Origin: Thiobacillus sp.
Lineage (GTDB): Bacteria; Pseudomonadota; Gammaproteobacteria; Burkholderiales; Thiobacillaceae
Assembly (NCBI GenBank): GCA_024709425.1
Contig: JANJWS010000103.1
Coordinates: forward strand, 28,078 to 92,077
DNA: 64,000 nucleotides
Direction: 5' to 3'
The notes beneath the pieces are model-generated. The model was not told where the DNA came from, did no database searches, and worked only from the letters and a program-made list of their open reading frames with translations. Below, one piece after another: positions 18,689 through 29,728 of this stretch. Numbering within the stretch: the stretch's first letter is position 1; every line of letters starts with the position of its first letter. Both the position numbers and the translations under genes were made by a program.

Positions 18689-19440
18689 AGGGTGCAGAAC
18701 GTCAACTCGAAATCGATCGATTGCTCGGTGCAGGTGCGCGTCTGCCCGGGTGCCGCCTGGACGAAGCGGATGTTGAGCGCGTACTTGTTGGCGGAGATTT
18801 CCGGCACACACGGCAGGTCGTCGGCCAGCGCCACCCGGATCAGCAGCGGGTTGCGCGACTCGAGCATGCGCTGGTAGCTGCCGTTCACCGCGTGCTGTAT
18901 CTCGGGCTGCCCACTGTCCCGCAGCAGACCGAGCACGATGCCGACTGCCGCGCGAATCGGACCGAACGGCCGCAACCAGTCCAGCAGCTGCTGCCCGCGC
19001 TCGCCGGCGGGGCGATGCAGCCAGTGATGGTAGGCGGGCAGATCGAATTCGCACATGCCGCCGGGAATCGTAGCGCGCTGCTTGATCGCCATGAGCCAAT
19101 CATCGTCACGCAGGTGCTGGCCGACCTTGCCCGGCAACCGGTGGATGCCCTGGTGCGCCGAATCGATCGCCGTCAGCACCTGCTCCAGCGTGTTCGCCTC
19201 GACATGGGGATTGCCACGCAGAGCCGTCAGAACGGCCTTCTGCCGGTCGAGTTCCTGCAACAAATCTGATTTGAGATCAGCCCGCGCGGCAACTTCCGCG
19301 ATTTCGAACAGCGTCAGCAGCGCGGCATGGTGTGCAGGCGGCGCGGCCGATCCGGCAAAGGCATCGAACCGGTCGAACAGATCTTCCAGCCGCAGCAGGG
19401 TGCGGATGCGTTCGCTCAGAGGATATTCGTAATGGATCAC
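18685..19440 (-). CDS. zapD: cell division protein ZapD
   Basis: [51 protein letters not shown] start at 19440 preferred to the track start 19500. Confidence 0.9.
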   Translation of the reverse strand: MIHYEYPLSERIRTLLRLEDLFDRFDAFAGSAAPPAHHAALLTLFEIAEVAARADLKSDLLQELDRQKAVLTALRGNPHVEANTLEQVLTAIDSAHQGIHRLPGKVGQHLRDDDWLMAIKQRATIPGGMCEFDLPAYHHWLHRPAGERGQQLLDWLRPFGPIRAAVGIVLGLLRDSGQPEIQHAVNGSYQRMLESRNPLLIRVALADDLPCVPEISANKYALNIRFVQAAPGQTRTCTEQSIDFELTFCTL

Positions 19441-19496
19441 GCCGTGCTGCGCTGGCTGCAAGGGATCAGGCGATTGTCGCCGATCCGGACCGAAAA

Positions 19497-20105
19497 TCAA
19501 GAGACTGTGGCGGAAAGTTCGAGATACCTGCGGTGCAGGGCCGCCACCTGCGCGGGCAGCACCTCGGGTGAAGCAGCGTTGTCGATCACATCGTCCGCCA
19601 ACCCGAGACGCTCGGCACGGCTCGCCTGCGCCGCCAGGATCGCCACAGCCTCGTCACGCGCAAGGCCGTTGCGTGCCATCACCCGCTCGATCTGCACGTG
19701 CTCGGGGCAATCGACAACCAGCACACGATCCAGCAGATCGCCATACGCGCCCCCCGTCTCCGCGAGCAGCGGAATCACCACCAGCGCATATGGGCCCTTC
19801 ACACGCCCGAGTGCGGCTTCGGTTTCGCGTCGGATGCCCGGATGCAGGATGGCTTCGAGTCGGCGCCTTGCCACCGCATCGTTGAACACCCGCCGGCGCA
19901 GCGCGGCACGGTCGAGTGTCCCGTCGGCCTGCATGACGGACTCCCCGAAGCTGGCACGGATGGCGTCGAGTGCCGGCTGGCCCGGACGGGTCAAATCCCG
20001 CGCGATGACATCGGTGTCGATCACCGGTATGCCTTGCCTGGCGAACAATCCGGCCACGGTGGACTTCCCGGAACCGATACCACCAGTAAGCCCCACCACG
20101 AACAT
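19497..20105 (-). CDS. coaE: dephospho-CoA kinase
   Basis: [36 protein letters not shown]. Confidence 0.96.
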   Translation of the reverse strand: MFVVGLTGGIGSGKSTVAGLFARQGIPVIDTDVIARDLTRPGQPALDAIRASFGESVMQADGTLDRAALRRRVFNDAVARRRLEAILHPGIRRETEAALGRVKGPYALVVIPLLAETGGAYGDLLDRVLVVDCPEHVQIERVMARNGLARDEAVAILAAQASRAERLGLADDVIDNAASPEVLPAQVAALHRRYLELSATVS

Positions 20106-20956
20106 CAGAACTGGGCGAGGTAGGCCTGGGTCAGATCCGCGCCGAAGAACAGTGCGACCAGACCACCTCCTGCAAGATAGGGCCCGAAGGGAATCGGCAC
20201 GCGGCGGTCATGTTTGACCAGCACGATCATCGCCACGCCGATGGCGGCCCCGACCACTGACGACAACAGGATCGTGACGGGCAACAGCTGCCACCCCAGC
20301 CAGGCCCCAAGGGCGGCAAGCAGCTTGAAATCGCCAAAGCCCATGCCCTCCTTGCCGGTGGCGAGCTTGAACAGCCAGTACACCGACCACAGGACCAGAT
20401 AGCCCGCCATCGCACCGATCACCGCGTCCGGCAGGCTGGCGAAGTGGCCGTGCAGATTGAACAGCAGGCCCAGCCACAGGAGCGGCAGGGTGATCGAATC
20501 CGGCAGCAGGGTGGTATCGAGATCGATGAAGGCAAGTGCCACCAGTGCCCACACCAGCAGGAGGGCGCCGACGATCTGCATGCTCATCCCCCACTTCCAG
20601 GCGACCGCCGCCGAAAGCAAGGCCGTCAGCAGTTCCACCAGCGGGTAGCGGGCACTGATCCGCGCGCCGCAGTCCGCGCAGCGTCCACGCAGCCACAGCC
20701 AGGACAGCAATGGGATATTTTCCAGCGCAGTGATCGCGTGCCCGCAGTGCGGACATGCCGAACGAGGCGTCCAAAGGTTGTAACGCGGCGCACCCGGCAT
20801 CGCTTCGCCACGCAGTTCGGCGCACTGCATCTGCCAGTCGACCTCCATCATCTTCGGCAAGCGATGGATGACGACATTGAGGAAGCTGCCGATCAGGAGA
20901 CCGAACACGAAGACCAGCCCCACAAAGAGGGCTGGTTCGACTTGCAGCAGCGCCAT
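20105..20956 (-). CDS. pilD: type IV prepilin peptidase
   Basis: GSFLNVVIHRLPKMME, CPHCGH..CADCG cysteine pairs, GMGFGDFKLLAALGAWLG. Confidence 0.95.
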   Translation of the reverse strand: MALLQVEPALFVGLVFVFGLLIGSFLNVVIHRLPKMMEVDWQMQCAELRGEAMPGAPRYNLWTPRSACPHCGHAITALENIPLLSWLWLRGRCADCGARISARYPLVELLTALLSAAVAWKWGMSMQIVGALLLVWALVALAFIDLDTTLLPDSITLPLLWLGLLFNLHGHFASLPDAVIGAMAGYLVLWSVYWLFKLATGKEGMGFGDFKLLAALGAWLGWQLLPVTILLSSVVGAAIGVAMIVLVKHDRRVPIPFGPYLAGGGLVALFFGADLTQAYLAQF

Positions 20957-22179
20957 CAGACAGCTTGGCCCATCTTGAAGATCGGCAGATACATGGCAAT
21001 CACCATGCCACCGATCAGCGTGCCCAGTACCACCATGATGATCGGTTCCATCAGACTGGACAGGGCCTCAACCGCATCGTCCACCTCTGCCTCGTAGAAG
21101 TCCGCCACCTTGCCGAGCATGGAATCGAGCGAGCCCGACTCCTCGCCGATGGAGGCCATCTGCAGCACCATGTTGGGAAACAGACCCGAGTTCTGCATCG
21201 CCGCCGTCAGCGCGGTGCCGGTGGATACCTCGCCACGGATCTTGCTGGTCGCTTCCACGAACACCTGGTTGCCCGACGCGCCACCCACTGAATCGAGTGC
21301 CTCGACGAGCGGCACACCGGCGGCGAACATGGTCGAAAGGGTGCGTGTCCAGCGCGCAATAGTCGCCTTTTCGATCACGGGACCGAAGATCGGCAGCTTC
21401 AGCATGACCCGGTCCATGACCATCTGCACCTTGCGCGAACGCCTCCAGGCTTGCAAGAATGCATAGATGCCGCCACCAATCATGCCGAAGATCGCCCACC
21501 ACCATTGGACGAAGAAATCGGAAATCGCCATCACCACCAATGTCGGCCCCGGCAGGTCGGCGCCAAAGCTGGTGAAGAGCTCCTTGAACGCCGGGATGAC
21601 GAAAATCATGATGATCGCGGTGATGATGAAGGCCACCACGATAATGGACACTGGATAGAACAGCGCCGACTTGATCTTGCTCTTGATGGCGAGGATTTTT
21701 TCCTTGTACACCGCCAGGCGCTCCAGCACGCCTTCGAGGATACCGGCCGCCTCACCCGCGCCAACAAGGTTGCAGAACAGGGTATCGAAGTACAGCGGAT
21801 GGCGCCCGAAGGCCTGGGTGAGGCTGCTGCCCTTCTCGATGTCGGCCTTGATCTCCAGCAGCAGGCGCTGCATCGACGGGTTGGAATGGCCGCGCGCGAC
21901 GATTTCGAAGGACTGTAGCAGCGGCACGCCGGCCTTCATCATGGTGGCAAGCTGGCGGGTGAACAGGGTGACGTCCTTGTCGGTGATGCGCTTGCTCCCG
22001 CCACCGAAGAGGCTGCTCTGCTTCTTCACCTTGGTGACGGTGATGCCCTGCTTGCGCAGCTGGGCGTTGACCACGGCCTCGCCGCCCGCGGACATCTGGC
22101 CCTTCACCTTCTTGCCACGCTTGTCCATGCCTTCCCAGAGGAAGGTCGCCTCCTTGACTGCCTTTGCCGCTGTAGCCAT
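20956..22179 (-). CDS. pilC: type IV pilus inner-membrane protein PilC
   Basis: FTRQLATMMKAGVPLLQSFEIVARGHSNPSMQRLL; SIGEESGSLDSMLGKVADFYE. Confidence 0.96.
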   Translation of the reverse strand: MATAAKAVKEATFLWEGMDKRGKKVKGQMSAGGEAVVNAQLRKQGITVTKVKKQSSLFGGGSKRITDKDVTLFTRQLATMMKAGVPLLQSFEIVARGHSNPSMQRLLLEIKADIEKGSSLTQAFGRHPLYFDTLFCNLVGAGEAAGILEGVLERLAVYKEKILAIKSKIKSALFYPVSIIVVAFIITAIIMIFVIPAFKELFTSFGADLPGPTLVVMAISDFFVQWWWAIFGMIGGGIYAFLQAWRRSRKVQMVMDRVMLKLPIFGPVIEKATIARWTRTLSTMFAAGVPLVEALDSVGGASGNQVFVEATSKIRGEVSTGTALTAAMQNSGLFPNMVLQMASIGEESGSLDSMLGKVADFYEAEVDDAVEALSSLMEPIIMVVLGTLIGGMVIAMYLPIFKMGQAV

Positions 22180-22191
22180 ACGGGTTTTCCC

Positions 22192-23904
22192 TTACATGTT
22201 GGTGACGGCCTCGACCTCTTCCAGCGAGGTGAGACCGGCTTTTACCTTGAGCAGGCCCGCCTGCCGGAGGTCCAGCACGCCCTCCCGCCTGGCCTGGTCG
22301 GCAATATCGGCCTCGTTGCCGCCCTTGAGGATGATGCGCGTCATGGCATCGGTGATCGGCATCACCTGGTAGATACCGACCCGCCCCTTGTAGCCCGTGC
22401 CGTTGCATATTTCACAACCCACAGCCTTGTAGGGCTGCCACGTACCGTCCAGCTGGTCCGCAGTAAAACCGGCCGCCAGCAGCGCTTCTTCCGGGATGTC
22501 GGCGGGCTGTTTGCAGGAACACAGGCGCCGCCCGAGACGCTGCGCGGTGATGAGAATGACCGAAGAGGCGACGTTGAATGGGGCGACGCCCATGTTCAGC
22601 AGTCGGGTAAGTGTTCCCGGCGCATCGTTGGTATGCAGCGTCGACATCACCATGTGACCGGTCTGCGCTGCCTTGATCGCGATGTCGGCCGTTTCGAGAT
22701 CGCGAATTTCGCCAACCATGATGACATCCGGATCCTGCCGCAGGAAGGATCTCAGTGCGGCCGAAAAGGTGAGGCCCGCCTTGTCGTTGACGTTGACCTG
22801 GTTGATCCCGGGCAGCTGGATTTCTGCCGGATCTTCCGCGGTCGAGATGTTGACGTCGGGCTTATTGAGGATGTTGAGGCAGGTGTAGAGCGAAACCGTC
22901 TTGCCGGAGCCGGTCGGGCCGGTCACCAGCACCATGCCATAGGGGCGCTGCACGGCACTCAGCAGCAACTCCTTTTGCCACGCTTCGTAACCCAGCGCCT
23001 CGATGCCCAATTGGGCACTGGTAGGGTCCAGGATACGCATGACGATCTTTTCACCGTACAGCGTCGGCAACGTGCTGACCCGAAAATCAATGGCGCGGCT
23101 CTTCGACAGCACAAGCTTCATGCGGCCGTCCTGCGGCACCCGCTTTTCCGAAATATCCAGACGCGACAGCACCTTGATGCGCGACGCCACCTTGTCCTTG
23201 ATCGCCATTGGCGGCTGGGCCACCTCGAACAGGATGCCGTCACGGCGGTATCGAATGCGGTAGTATTTCTCGTAGGGTTCGAAGTGGATGTCGGACGCCC
23301 CCTGGTTGATGGCGTCAAGCATGATCTTCTGCAGATAGCGCACCACCGGGGCGTCATCGATATCGATGCCACCCGCGTCCGGCTGGGAGTCCGCGGCCTC
23401 CTCGTCGCTGAAGTCGAGGTTGAGGTCCTCGGCGTTCATCACGGCCATCGTGTTGTCCGCCGCCTCGACCAACCGGTCGATCAGCTTGCCGAGCTTGTCG
23501 TCCTCGACCACCACCGGCTCCACCGCTTGGCCAGTCTGGAACTTGACTTCATCCAGCGCCTGCAGATGGGTCGGGTCGGAGGTTGCTACATAAAGCTTGC
23601 TGCCGCGCTGGTAGAGCGCGATGACCCGCCGCTTCTGCACGAACTTCGCATCGAGCAGACCCTGTGGCAGACTCTCCGGGTCCATCGCCCCGAGATCCAG
23701 ATAGGGAAAGCCGAAGGACCCGGCGGCGAATTCGGCGATTTGGTCCGCCTTGAAACGCCGCCCCTTGAGGAGTTCGGTCACGAACGAATCGCCCGCCTGA
23801 GAAGCGCGTTTCCACACGCCCTCCGCGTCTTCCTCGGAAAGCCAACCCCGGTTGACCATGGCGCGCGCCAGGCCGGTTAGATTGATATTCGTCACTGCAG
23901 CCAT
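22192..23904 (-). CDS. pilB: type IV pilus assembly ATPase PilB
   Basis: GMVLVTGPTGSGKTVSLYTCLNILN, QDPDVIMVGEIRDLETADIAIKAAQTGHMVMSTLHTNDA. Start set at MAAVTNINLTG (23904). Confidence 0.96.
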   Translation of the reverse strand: MAAVTNINLTGLARAMVNRGWLSEEDAEGVWKRASQAGDSFVTELLKGRRFKADQIAEFAAGSFGFPYLDLGAMDPESLPQGLLDAKFVQKRRVIALYQRGSKLYVATSDPTHLQALDEVKFQTGQAVEPVVVEDDKLGKLIDRLVEAADNTMAVMNAEDLNLDFSDEEAADSQPDAGGIDIDDAPVVRYLQKIMLDAINQGASDIHFEPYEKYYRIRYRRDGILFEVAQPPMAIKDKVASRIKVLSRLDISEKRVPQDGRMKLVLSKSRAIDFRVSTLPTLYGEKIVMRILDPTSAQLGIEALGYEAWQKELLLSAVQRPYGMVLVTGPTGSGKTVSLYTCLNILNKPDVNISTAEDPAEIQLPGINQVNVNDKAGLTFSAALRSFLRQDPDVIMVGEIRDLETADIAIKAAQTGHMVMSTLHTNDAPGTLTRLLNMGVAPFNVASSVILITAQRLGRRLCSCKQPADIPEEALLAAGFTADQLDGTWQPYKAVGCEICNGTGYKGRVGIYQVMPITDAMTRIILKGGNEADIADQARREGVLDLRQAGLLKVKAGLTSLEEVEAVTNM

Positions 23905-23980
23905 GTTGATCCAACCCTGTTCTGCTTTGGATGCCCCCCGTTCGGGACGGGGATCAGAGCCCTTAACGGCGATATTTCGA

Positions 23981-25279
23981 CTAAGTTGAGGTCTCTCCGG
24001 ACAACACTTCCTGAGACGCCGGCACGTAGATACGCGCGATGCGCACCGCACGATCCTGGGTCTGCACGATTTCCACCGGGATCTCACCCAGTTTGAGGCT
24101 CACGCCCGCCTCGGGAATATCCTCGAACTGCTCCAGCAGGAGGCCATTGAGCGTCTTCGGACCGTCAACCGGAAAATCCAGTCCCAGCTTGCGGTTCAAC
24201 TGGCGCAACGGTACCGACCCTTCCACCAGCCAGCTACCGTCTTCGTCCTGTCGCAGGTAGCCCATGTCCGCCGGCGCCTGCGTGGTGAACTCGCCGACCA
24301 TCTCCTCCAGCAGATCCTCCAGCGTCACCAGGCCCTGCAGTTCGCCGTATTCGTCCACCACGAGCGCCAGACGCCGGCGGCTGCGCTGGAAATTGCGCAG
24401 CTGGGTGAACAGCGGGGTGCCGGCCGGGACAAAATAGGGAACCTCCAGATTTTCCTTCAGCGTCGCAATATCGAGTTCCTCGCCGGCAAGCGTGTGCAGG
24501 ACGCGTCGAATGTGCAACACACCCAGCAGATGATCCGCGGAACCTTCGACCACCACCAGCCGGGTATGGTGACTCGTGGCGATCTGCTGGCGCAGGCGCT
24601 CGGGGTCGTCCTCGATGTCGATCATCTCGATCTGGCTGCGCGGGGTCATCACGTCGTCGACCGTCAGATCTTCCAGGTCGAGCAGGTTGGTCAGGATGCG
24701 ATGGTGTTCGTGCGGCAATCTTCCGGAGGATTCCAGCACGATGGTGCGCAATTCCTCGAGACCCAGGCTCACCCCCTGCCCGGCCTCGGGTGGCTTGATA
24801 TGCAGCACCCTGAGGATGCCCTGTACGAACAGGTTGACGAACCAGACGACGGGATACGCCAGCTTCAGCATCGGCATCAGCACGAATCCCGCCGGATACG
24901 CGACCCGCTCGGGAAACGATGCCCCGATCACCTTGGGCGTAACCTCGCTGAACACCAGGATCAGGAACGTCAGCAGCAGGGTCGCCAATGAAAGTGCGAC
25001 GTCCGAATCACCAAACAGACGGATGGAGATGATCGTTGCCAGCGTCGCCGCCGCGATATTGACCAGATTGTTGCCGAGCAGGATGACGCCCAGAAGCTTG
25101 TCGGTCTGGTTCAGCAGGGCCAGCGTGATGATCGCCCCGCGCTGACCCTGCTCGGCGGCGTGCCGCAGGCGGTAGCGGTTGATCGCCATCATTGCGGTCT
25201 CGGACGCTGAAAAGCACGCCGACAGGAACAGCAGGCCCGCGAGCATGCCGAACAAGGTGCCGATGGACAAGGATTCCAC
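23981..25279 (-). CDS. HlyC/CorC (CNNM) family membrane protein
   Basis: SACFSASETAMMAINRYRLRH, EVTPKVIGASFPERVAYP, two CBS motifs (DVMTPRSQIEMID; LVVDEYGELQGLVTLEDLLEEMVGE). Confidence 0.93.
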   Translation of the reverse strand: MESLSIGTLFGMLAGLLFLSACFSASETAMMAINRYRLRHAAEQGQRGAIITLALLNQTDKLLGVILLGNNLVNIAAATLATIISIRLFGDSDVALSLATLLLTFLILVFSEVTPKVIGASFPERVAYPAGFVLMPMLKLAYPVVWFVNLFVQGILRVLHIKPPEAGQGVSLGLEELRTIVLESSGRLPHEHHRILTNLLDLEDLTVDDVMTPRSQIEMIDIEDDPERLRQQIATSHHTRLVVVEGSADHLLGVLHIRRVLHTLAGEELDIATLKENLEVPYFVPAGTPLFTQLRNFQRSRRRLALVVDEYGELQGLVTLEDLLEEMVGEFTTQAPADMGYLRQDEDGSWLVEGSVPLRQLNRKLGLDFPVDGPKTLNGLLLEQFEDIPEAGVSLKLGEIPVEIVQTQDRAVRIARIYVPASQEVLSGETST

Positions 25280-25318
25280 GAGAGGTTCCCGAATTGTGCG
25301 CCCCGGACGAACGATCGT

Positions 25319-26104
25319 TCAGCGGTGGAGCAGCACCTCCAGCACGAACTGCGTGCCAAGGTAAGCCAGCAACAGCAGGGTGAATCCCGTGATCGTCCAC
25401 ACCAGTGCCGTGCGCCCGCGCCAGCCGCGGTAATGCCGTCCCAGCAGCAGGCCGCCGAACACCAGCCATGAGAGGATGCCGAACACGACCTTGTGGGAAA
25501 ACTGCAACGGAATTCCGAAAATCACTTCCGAAAAGAAGATGCCGCTGAAGAGCGCCAGTGTCAGCAGGGCAAACCCCACGCCTATGGTCCGGAACAGCAT
25601 CGCCTCCAGCGTCAACAGCGGCGGCGTGCCCTCCTGCAGCAGGCCGCCGCGGTGCAATCGTTTCTCCAGGATTGTCATCAGCACGGCATGTAGCGCGGCC
25701 ACCGTCAAGAGGCCGTAGGCGAGGAAGGCCACCACCAAATGCGCGCGCAACGCCAGCGACTGCGAGTTGGGAACGACATGCGTGGCGGAAAACGGGGCTG
25801 CGAGCAGCACCGAGACCGCCGCCAGCGCGCTGATCCAGGCCTGTGGTCGAACCAGCGGCGCACCGTAGCTCGCCAGCCAGTACACGAGTGCCGTCAACCA
25901 CACGACGGTCGACAACGAACTACCGAAGCCGAGGCGGATATCGCCCTGCCCCAGCACCATATGGAAGTTGAGTGCGCCGTGCGCCAACAGCGCCAGCGGC
26001 ATGAGTGTGCGCACCGAGCGTGCATCCGGCACGCGCCACAGGCACCAGGCCATCCAGCCATAAAGCGCGCTCACGCAGAGGATAACCAGCATCAACGGGG
26101 ACAT
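25319..26104 (-). CDS. cytochrome c assembly (CcsA/YpjD-like) inner membrane protein
   Basis: Multi-TM; AHLVVAFLAYGLLTVAALHAVLM and HKVVFGILSWLVFGGLLLGRHYRGWRGR. Confidence 0.88.
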   Translation of the reverse strand: MSPLMLVILCVSALYGWMAWCLWRVPDARSVRTLMPLALLAHGALNFHMVLGQGDIRLGFGSSLSTVVWLTALVYWLASYGAPLVRPQAWISALAAVSVLLAAPFSATHVVPNSQSLALRAHLVVAFLAYGLLTVAALHAVLMTILEKRLHRGGLLQEGTPPLLTLEAMLFRTIGVGFALLTLALFSGIFFSEVIFGIPLQFSHKVVFGILSWLVFGGLLLGRHYRGWRGRTALVWTITGFTLLLLAYLGTQFVLEVLLHR

Positions 26105-26173
26105 TCGTTAAAATAGCAAGCCTGTTCAGACCGCTTCATTATCCATGCCGCCCCGGGCGGCAACAAGGAAACC

Positions 26174-27517
26174 ATGTTCGATAACCTCAGCGGGCGCCTC
26201 GCCGGCGTCGTCAAATCCCTGCGTGGCCAAGCCCGCATCACCGAAGCCAACGTGCAGGACACCCTGCGCCAGGTGCGCATGGCGCTGCTCGAGGCCGACG
26301 TTGCGCTGCCGGTGGTCAAGAGCTTCATCGATGCCGTGAAGGCCCGCGCGCTCGGCCAGGAAGTGCTCGCCAGCCTGTCGCCGGGGCAGGCGCTGATCGG
26401 CATCGTCCACGAGGAACTCACCCGCCTGATGGGCGGCGAAAACGCCGAACTCGACCTCGCCGCCGCCCCGCCCGCCGTGATCCTCATGGCCGGCCTGCAG
26501 GGTTCGGGCAAGACCACCACCAGCGGCAAGCTGGCGCGCCTCCTGAAGCAGCGCAAGAAGAAGGTGCTGCTCACCTCGGCCGACGTCTACCGCCCGGCCG
26601 CCATCGACCAACTGCGCCAGCTCGGCCACCAGCTCGGCGTCGACTTCTTCGAGGCCGGCGACACGCGCGACCCGGTAGCAATCGCGCGCGCCGCCCAGGA
26701 GCACGCGCGCCGCCAGTTCTACGACGTCCTCATCGTCGACACCGCCGGCCGGCTGGCGATCGACGAGGCGATGATGAAGGAGATCCAGGCGTTGCACGCC
26801 ACGGTCAAGCCGGTCGAGACGCTGTTCGTGGTCGACGCCATGCAGGGCCAGGACGCGGTCAACGTCGCCAAGGCCTTCAACGAGGCCCTGCCGCTCACCG
26901 GGGTGGTGCTGACCAAGCTCGACGGCGATGCCCGCGGCGGCGCTGCGCTGTCGGTGCGTCAGGTCACCGGCAAGCCGCTCAAGTTCGTCGGCGTCGGCGA
27001 AAAACCCGACGGCCTCGAACCGTTCCACCCCGAGCGCATGGCACAACGCATCCTCGGCATGGGCGATGTGCTCTCGCTGATCGAGCAGGCACAGGCCTCG
27101 GTCGATCTCGCCGAGGCGAAGAAGCTCGCCGACAAGGTCAAGAAAGGCAAGGACTTCGACCTCGAGGACTTCAAGGCGCAGATCCAGCAGATGCGGAAGA
27201 TGGGTGGGCTCTCCGCACTGCTCGACAAGCTGCCCGGGGCCGGCCAGATGGCGATCCCCGCGGGCGCCGACGAGAAGGCGATGAACCGCGTCGAGGGCAT
27301 CATCAACAGCATGACCCCGCTCGAACGGCGCAAGCCCGAGCTCATCAAGGCCAGCCGCAAGCGCCGCATCGCCGCCGGCGCCGGGGTCCAGGTGCAGGAG
27401 GTCAACAAGCTGTTGAGCCAGTTCGAGCAGGCGCAGAAGATGATGAAGCGCATGGGCAAAGGCGGGCTCGGCAAGATGATGCGTGGCATGAAGGGGATGC
27501 TGCCCGGGATGCGTTAG
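26174..27517 (+). CDS. ffh: signal recognition particle protein Ffh
   Basis: LMAGLQGSGKTTTSGKLARLL, LIVDTAGRLAIDEAMM, Met-rich C-terminus. Confidence 0.97.
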   Translation: MFDNLSGRLAGVVKSLRGQARITEANVQDTLRQVRMALLEADVALPVVKSFIDAVKARALGQEVLASLSPGQALIGIVHEELTRLMGGENAELDLAAAPPAVILMAGLQGSGKTTTSGKLARLLKQRKKKVLLTSADVYRPAAIDQLRQLGHQLGVDFFEAGDTRDPVAIARAAQEHARRQFYDVLIVDTAGRLAIDEAMMKEIQALHATVKPVETLFVVDAMQGQDAVNVAKAFNEALPLTGVVLTKLDGDARGGAALSVRQVTGKPLKFVGVGEKPDGLEPFHPERMAQRILGMGDVLSLIEQAQASVDLAEAKKLADKVKKGKDFDLEDFKAQIQQMRKMGGLSALLDKLPGAGQMAIPAGADEKAMNRVEGIINSMTPLERRKPELIKASRKRRIAAGAGVQVQEVNKLLSQFEQAQKMMKRMGKGGLGKMMRGMKGMLPGMR

Positions 27518-27548
27518 GGGCCGCCACCGGGAAGCGCCTGGGTTGCGT

Positions 27549-28733
27549 TTACGCCCAGCGCCCTGCCCCGAGAATGCCAAGCACCACGCGTACACCACTG
27601 TATGCGAGCGATGAAAGGATGCGTCCTGGCCAGGGGCGCCGTTGCCAGTCGGCAGGCGCGAGCGCTTCGGCGCCGGCCAGAGCTGTATCGAGGCGGGTGC
27701 CGAGTTCACGCGCGAAGGTCTCGTCATCGGCAACGATATTCGCTTCCCGTGCCAGCAACAGGCTGAACGGGTCGATGTTGCTCGAACCAACGGTGGCCCA
27801 ATGCCAGTCGACCAACGCCGCCTTGGCATGCAGTTCGCTTGCGTGGTACTCGTGGATTTCCACGCCCGCTGTGAGCAATTCACGGTACAGCGCACGTGCA
27901 GCAAGCTGGAAGAAGGGGTGATCGGTATGACCCTGCACCAGCAGGCGTACTCGTACACCGCGCGCCGCGGCACGCTTGAGCAATGTGCGGAAGCGGCGCC
28001 CCGGAAGGAAGTAGGCATTGGCGATGACAATATCGTGACGGGCGAGGGCGAGTGCCGCGAGGTACACCCGCTCGATGTCGTGACGGTGGGCGAAATTGTT
28101 GCGCACGACGAAGGCTGCACGGGTGCGGCCATCGGTCGGCCAGGATGGCTCGATGCGGACGCGCCGGTCGTTGCGTTGTAACCGGGTCAGCGCCACCAAC
28201 TGCCACAGGCGACGCACGCTCCGATGGATGTCGGCCAGCAGCGGCCCCTGCACTTCAACACTGAAGTCGAGCCGAGGGGCGGCAAAACGAACCGGCTCGA
28301 AGTCGTCGATGAAATTCATGCCACCGAGGAAGGCGACACGAGCATCGACGACCACAATCTTGCGGTGCAACCGGCGCAGGCTCCTTGGGTTGGCTTGCCA
28401 GCGGCCGACGAGGGGCCGATAGACGAGCACCTCCGCACCGGCGGTTTCGAGCGCGGCACGCCATTCAGCCGGCCAATCGCGCGAGCCGACCCCATCGATC
28501 ATCACCCGCACCACAACACCCCGCCCTGCCGCACGCATCAGCGCATCACGCACCGCCACACCGCTCGGATCAGCATTGAAGATATAGGTCTCCACATGGA
28601 TTTCCACCTTTGCCGCGTCGAGTGCCGCAACCAGCGCGGGAAAGAATTCGACACCGCTTTGCAGCAGGCGCACGTGGTTGCCCGATACCAGCTCGACACT
28701 GCGAAAAAAGCGTGTTCTCAGGCGCGTTTCCAT
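27549..28733 (-). CDS. clsB: phospholipase D-like cardiolipin synthase B
   Basis: Two HKD motifs (RLHRKIVVVDARVAFLGGMNF; SELHAKAALVDWHWATVGSSNID). Start set at METRLRTRF. Confidence 0.88.
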   Translation of the reverse strand: METRLRTRFFRSVELVSGNHVRLLQSGVEFFPALVAALDAAKVEIHVETYIFNADPSGVAVRDALMRAAGRGVVVRVMIDGVGSRDWPAEWRAALETAGAEVLVYRPLVGRWQANPRSLRRLHRKIVVVDARVAFLGGMNFIDDFEPVRFAAPRLDFSVEVQGPLLADIHRSVRRLWQLVALTRLQRNDRRVRIEPSWPTDGRTRAAFVVRNNFAHRHDIERVYLAALALARHDIVIANAYFLPGRRFRTLLKRAAARGVRVRLLVQGHTDHPFFQLAARALYRELLTAGVEIHEYHASELHAKAALVDWHWATVGSSNIDPFSLLLAREANIVADDETFARELGTRLDTALAGAEALAPADWQRRPWPGRILSSLAYSGVRVVLGILGAGRWA

Positions 28734-28963
28734 GAACCGCAGCTTACCCTGTCCATTGACGTGACGGTTGCCCTCAATGCTCCGATAGCACAACGGCGGG
28801 AGTCGTTCCTTCCGATTACGGGCCGAGCCGCGTCATGCCGGCACATCGTGTTCATCACGCCGCGGGGCGCCCGCCGCCCCGCAGGATCGGAGCCCGCGGC
28901 ACGTTTGTCAGGCGCATCCGCCCCGGTCAACCCATCGACGCGGCAGTCCGCGCCCCGACGTCG

Positions 28964-29719
28964 TCAGCCCGTCGGGCTGAGCTTGGCAGTCAGCGCGGCG
29001 TGGTCGGAAATTCGGTGCCACGCATTCCCGGTATGGACGTGCGCGGACTCGATGCTGAAGCGGCGCACGTAGATGCGGTCCAGCTGAAACATGGGAAATA
29101 TGGAAGGGTAGCTACGAGCGGGCCTGCCATGATGGGTTTCGAACACCTCCATCAAACCGAGTTCATCCGCGAAATAGCGGCCGACCCGGACACGCCAGTC
29201 ATTGAAATCGCCCGCAAGGATGAGTGGCGCGTCGTCGGGCACCATGGCGCGCACACGCGCTGCGATCATCGCCAGCTGGCGGCGGCGTCCGCCCTCATTC
29301 AACGCCAGATGCACATTGATACAGTGAACCGGCATACCGACACCCGGCACCTCGATCTCGCAATGCAACATGCCCCGGCTTTCGAAGGCATGGGCCGAGA
29401 TGTCCTCGTTCTCCCACGACAGGATCCTGTGGCGCGACAGGATGGCGTTGCCATGGTGGCCGGTATCGTAGACGCAATTCTTGCCGTAGGCAAAGTCGGT
29501 GTAGACGTGGCCGGCGAGGAACTCGTGCTGCGGTTTGCTCGGCCAGTGCTGAAAGCGGCTGGCGCGCAGCCCGTGGCTGTGTTGCACTTCCTGCAGAAAG
29601 ACGATGTCCGACCCGAGGGTGCCGAGGCGCTCGCGCAGCTCGTGGACGGTCAGTCGCCGGTTGAACTGCGACAGGCCCTTGTGGATGTTGTAGCTGGCGA
29701 TCTGGATCGGTTGGGTCAT
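28964..29719 (-). CDS. endonuclease/exonuclease/phosphatase family protein
   Basis: IASYNIHKGLS, DIVFLQEVQ, LILAGDFNDWR, RISDHAALTAKL. Confidence 0.93.
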   Translation of the reverse strand: MTQPIQIASYNIHKGLSQFNRRLTVHELRERLGTLGSDIVFLQEVQHSHGLRASRFQHWPSKPQHEFLAGHVYTDFAYGKNCVYDTGHHGNAILSRHRILSWENEDISAHAFESRGMLHCEIEVPGVGMPVHCINVHLALNEGGRRRQLAMIAARVRAMVPDDAPLILAGDFNDWRVRVGRYFADELGLMEVFETHHGRPARSYPSIFPMFQLDRIYVRRFSIESAHVHTGNAWHRISDHAALTAKLSPTG

Positions 29720-29728
29720 ATCGTCTAA

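Noticed and set aside
22996-23020. GCCCAATTGGGC, similar to the 3889 palindrome
   Set aside because: Shorter, different arms, and within the pilB coding sequence.
26126-28132. 668-aa minus ORF opposite ffh
   Set aside because: ffh on the plus strand is unambiguous; the ORF is antisense read-through.
28862-28882. GCGGGGCG-CCCGC-CGCCCCGC hairpin between the endonuclease-like gene and clsB
   Set aside because: No T-tract; GC-rich chance dyad is plausible, so not called as a terminator.
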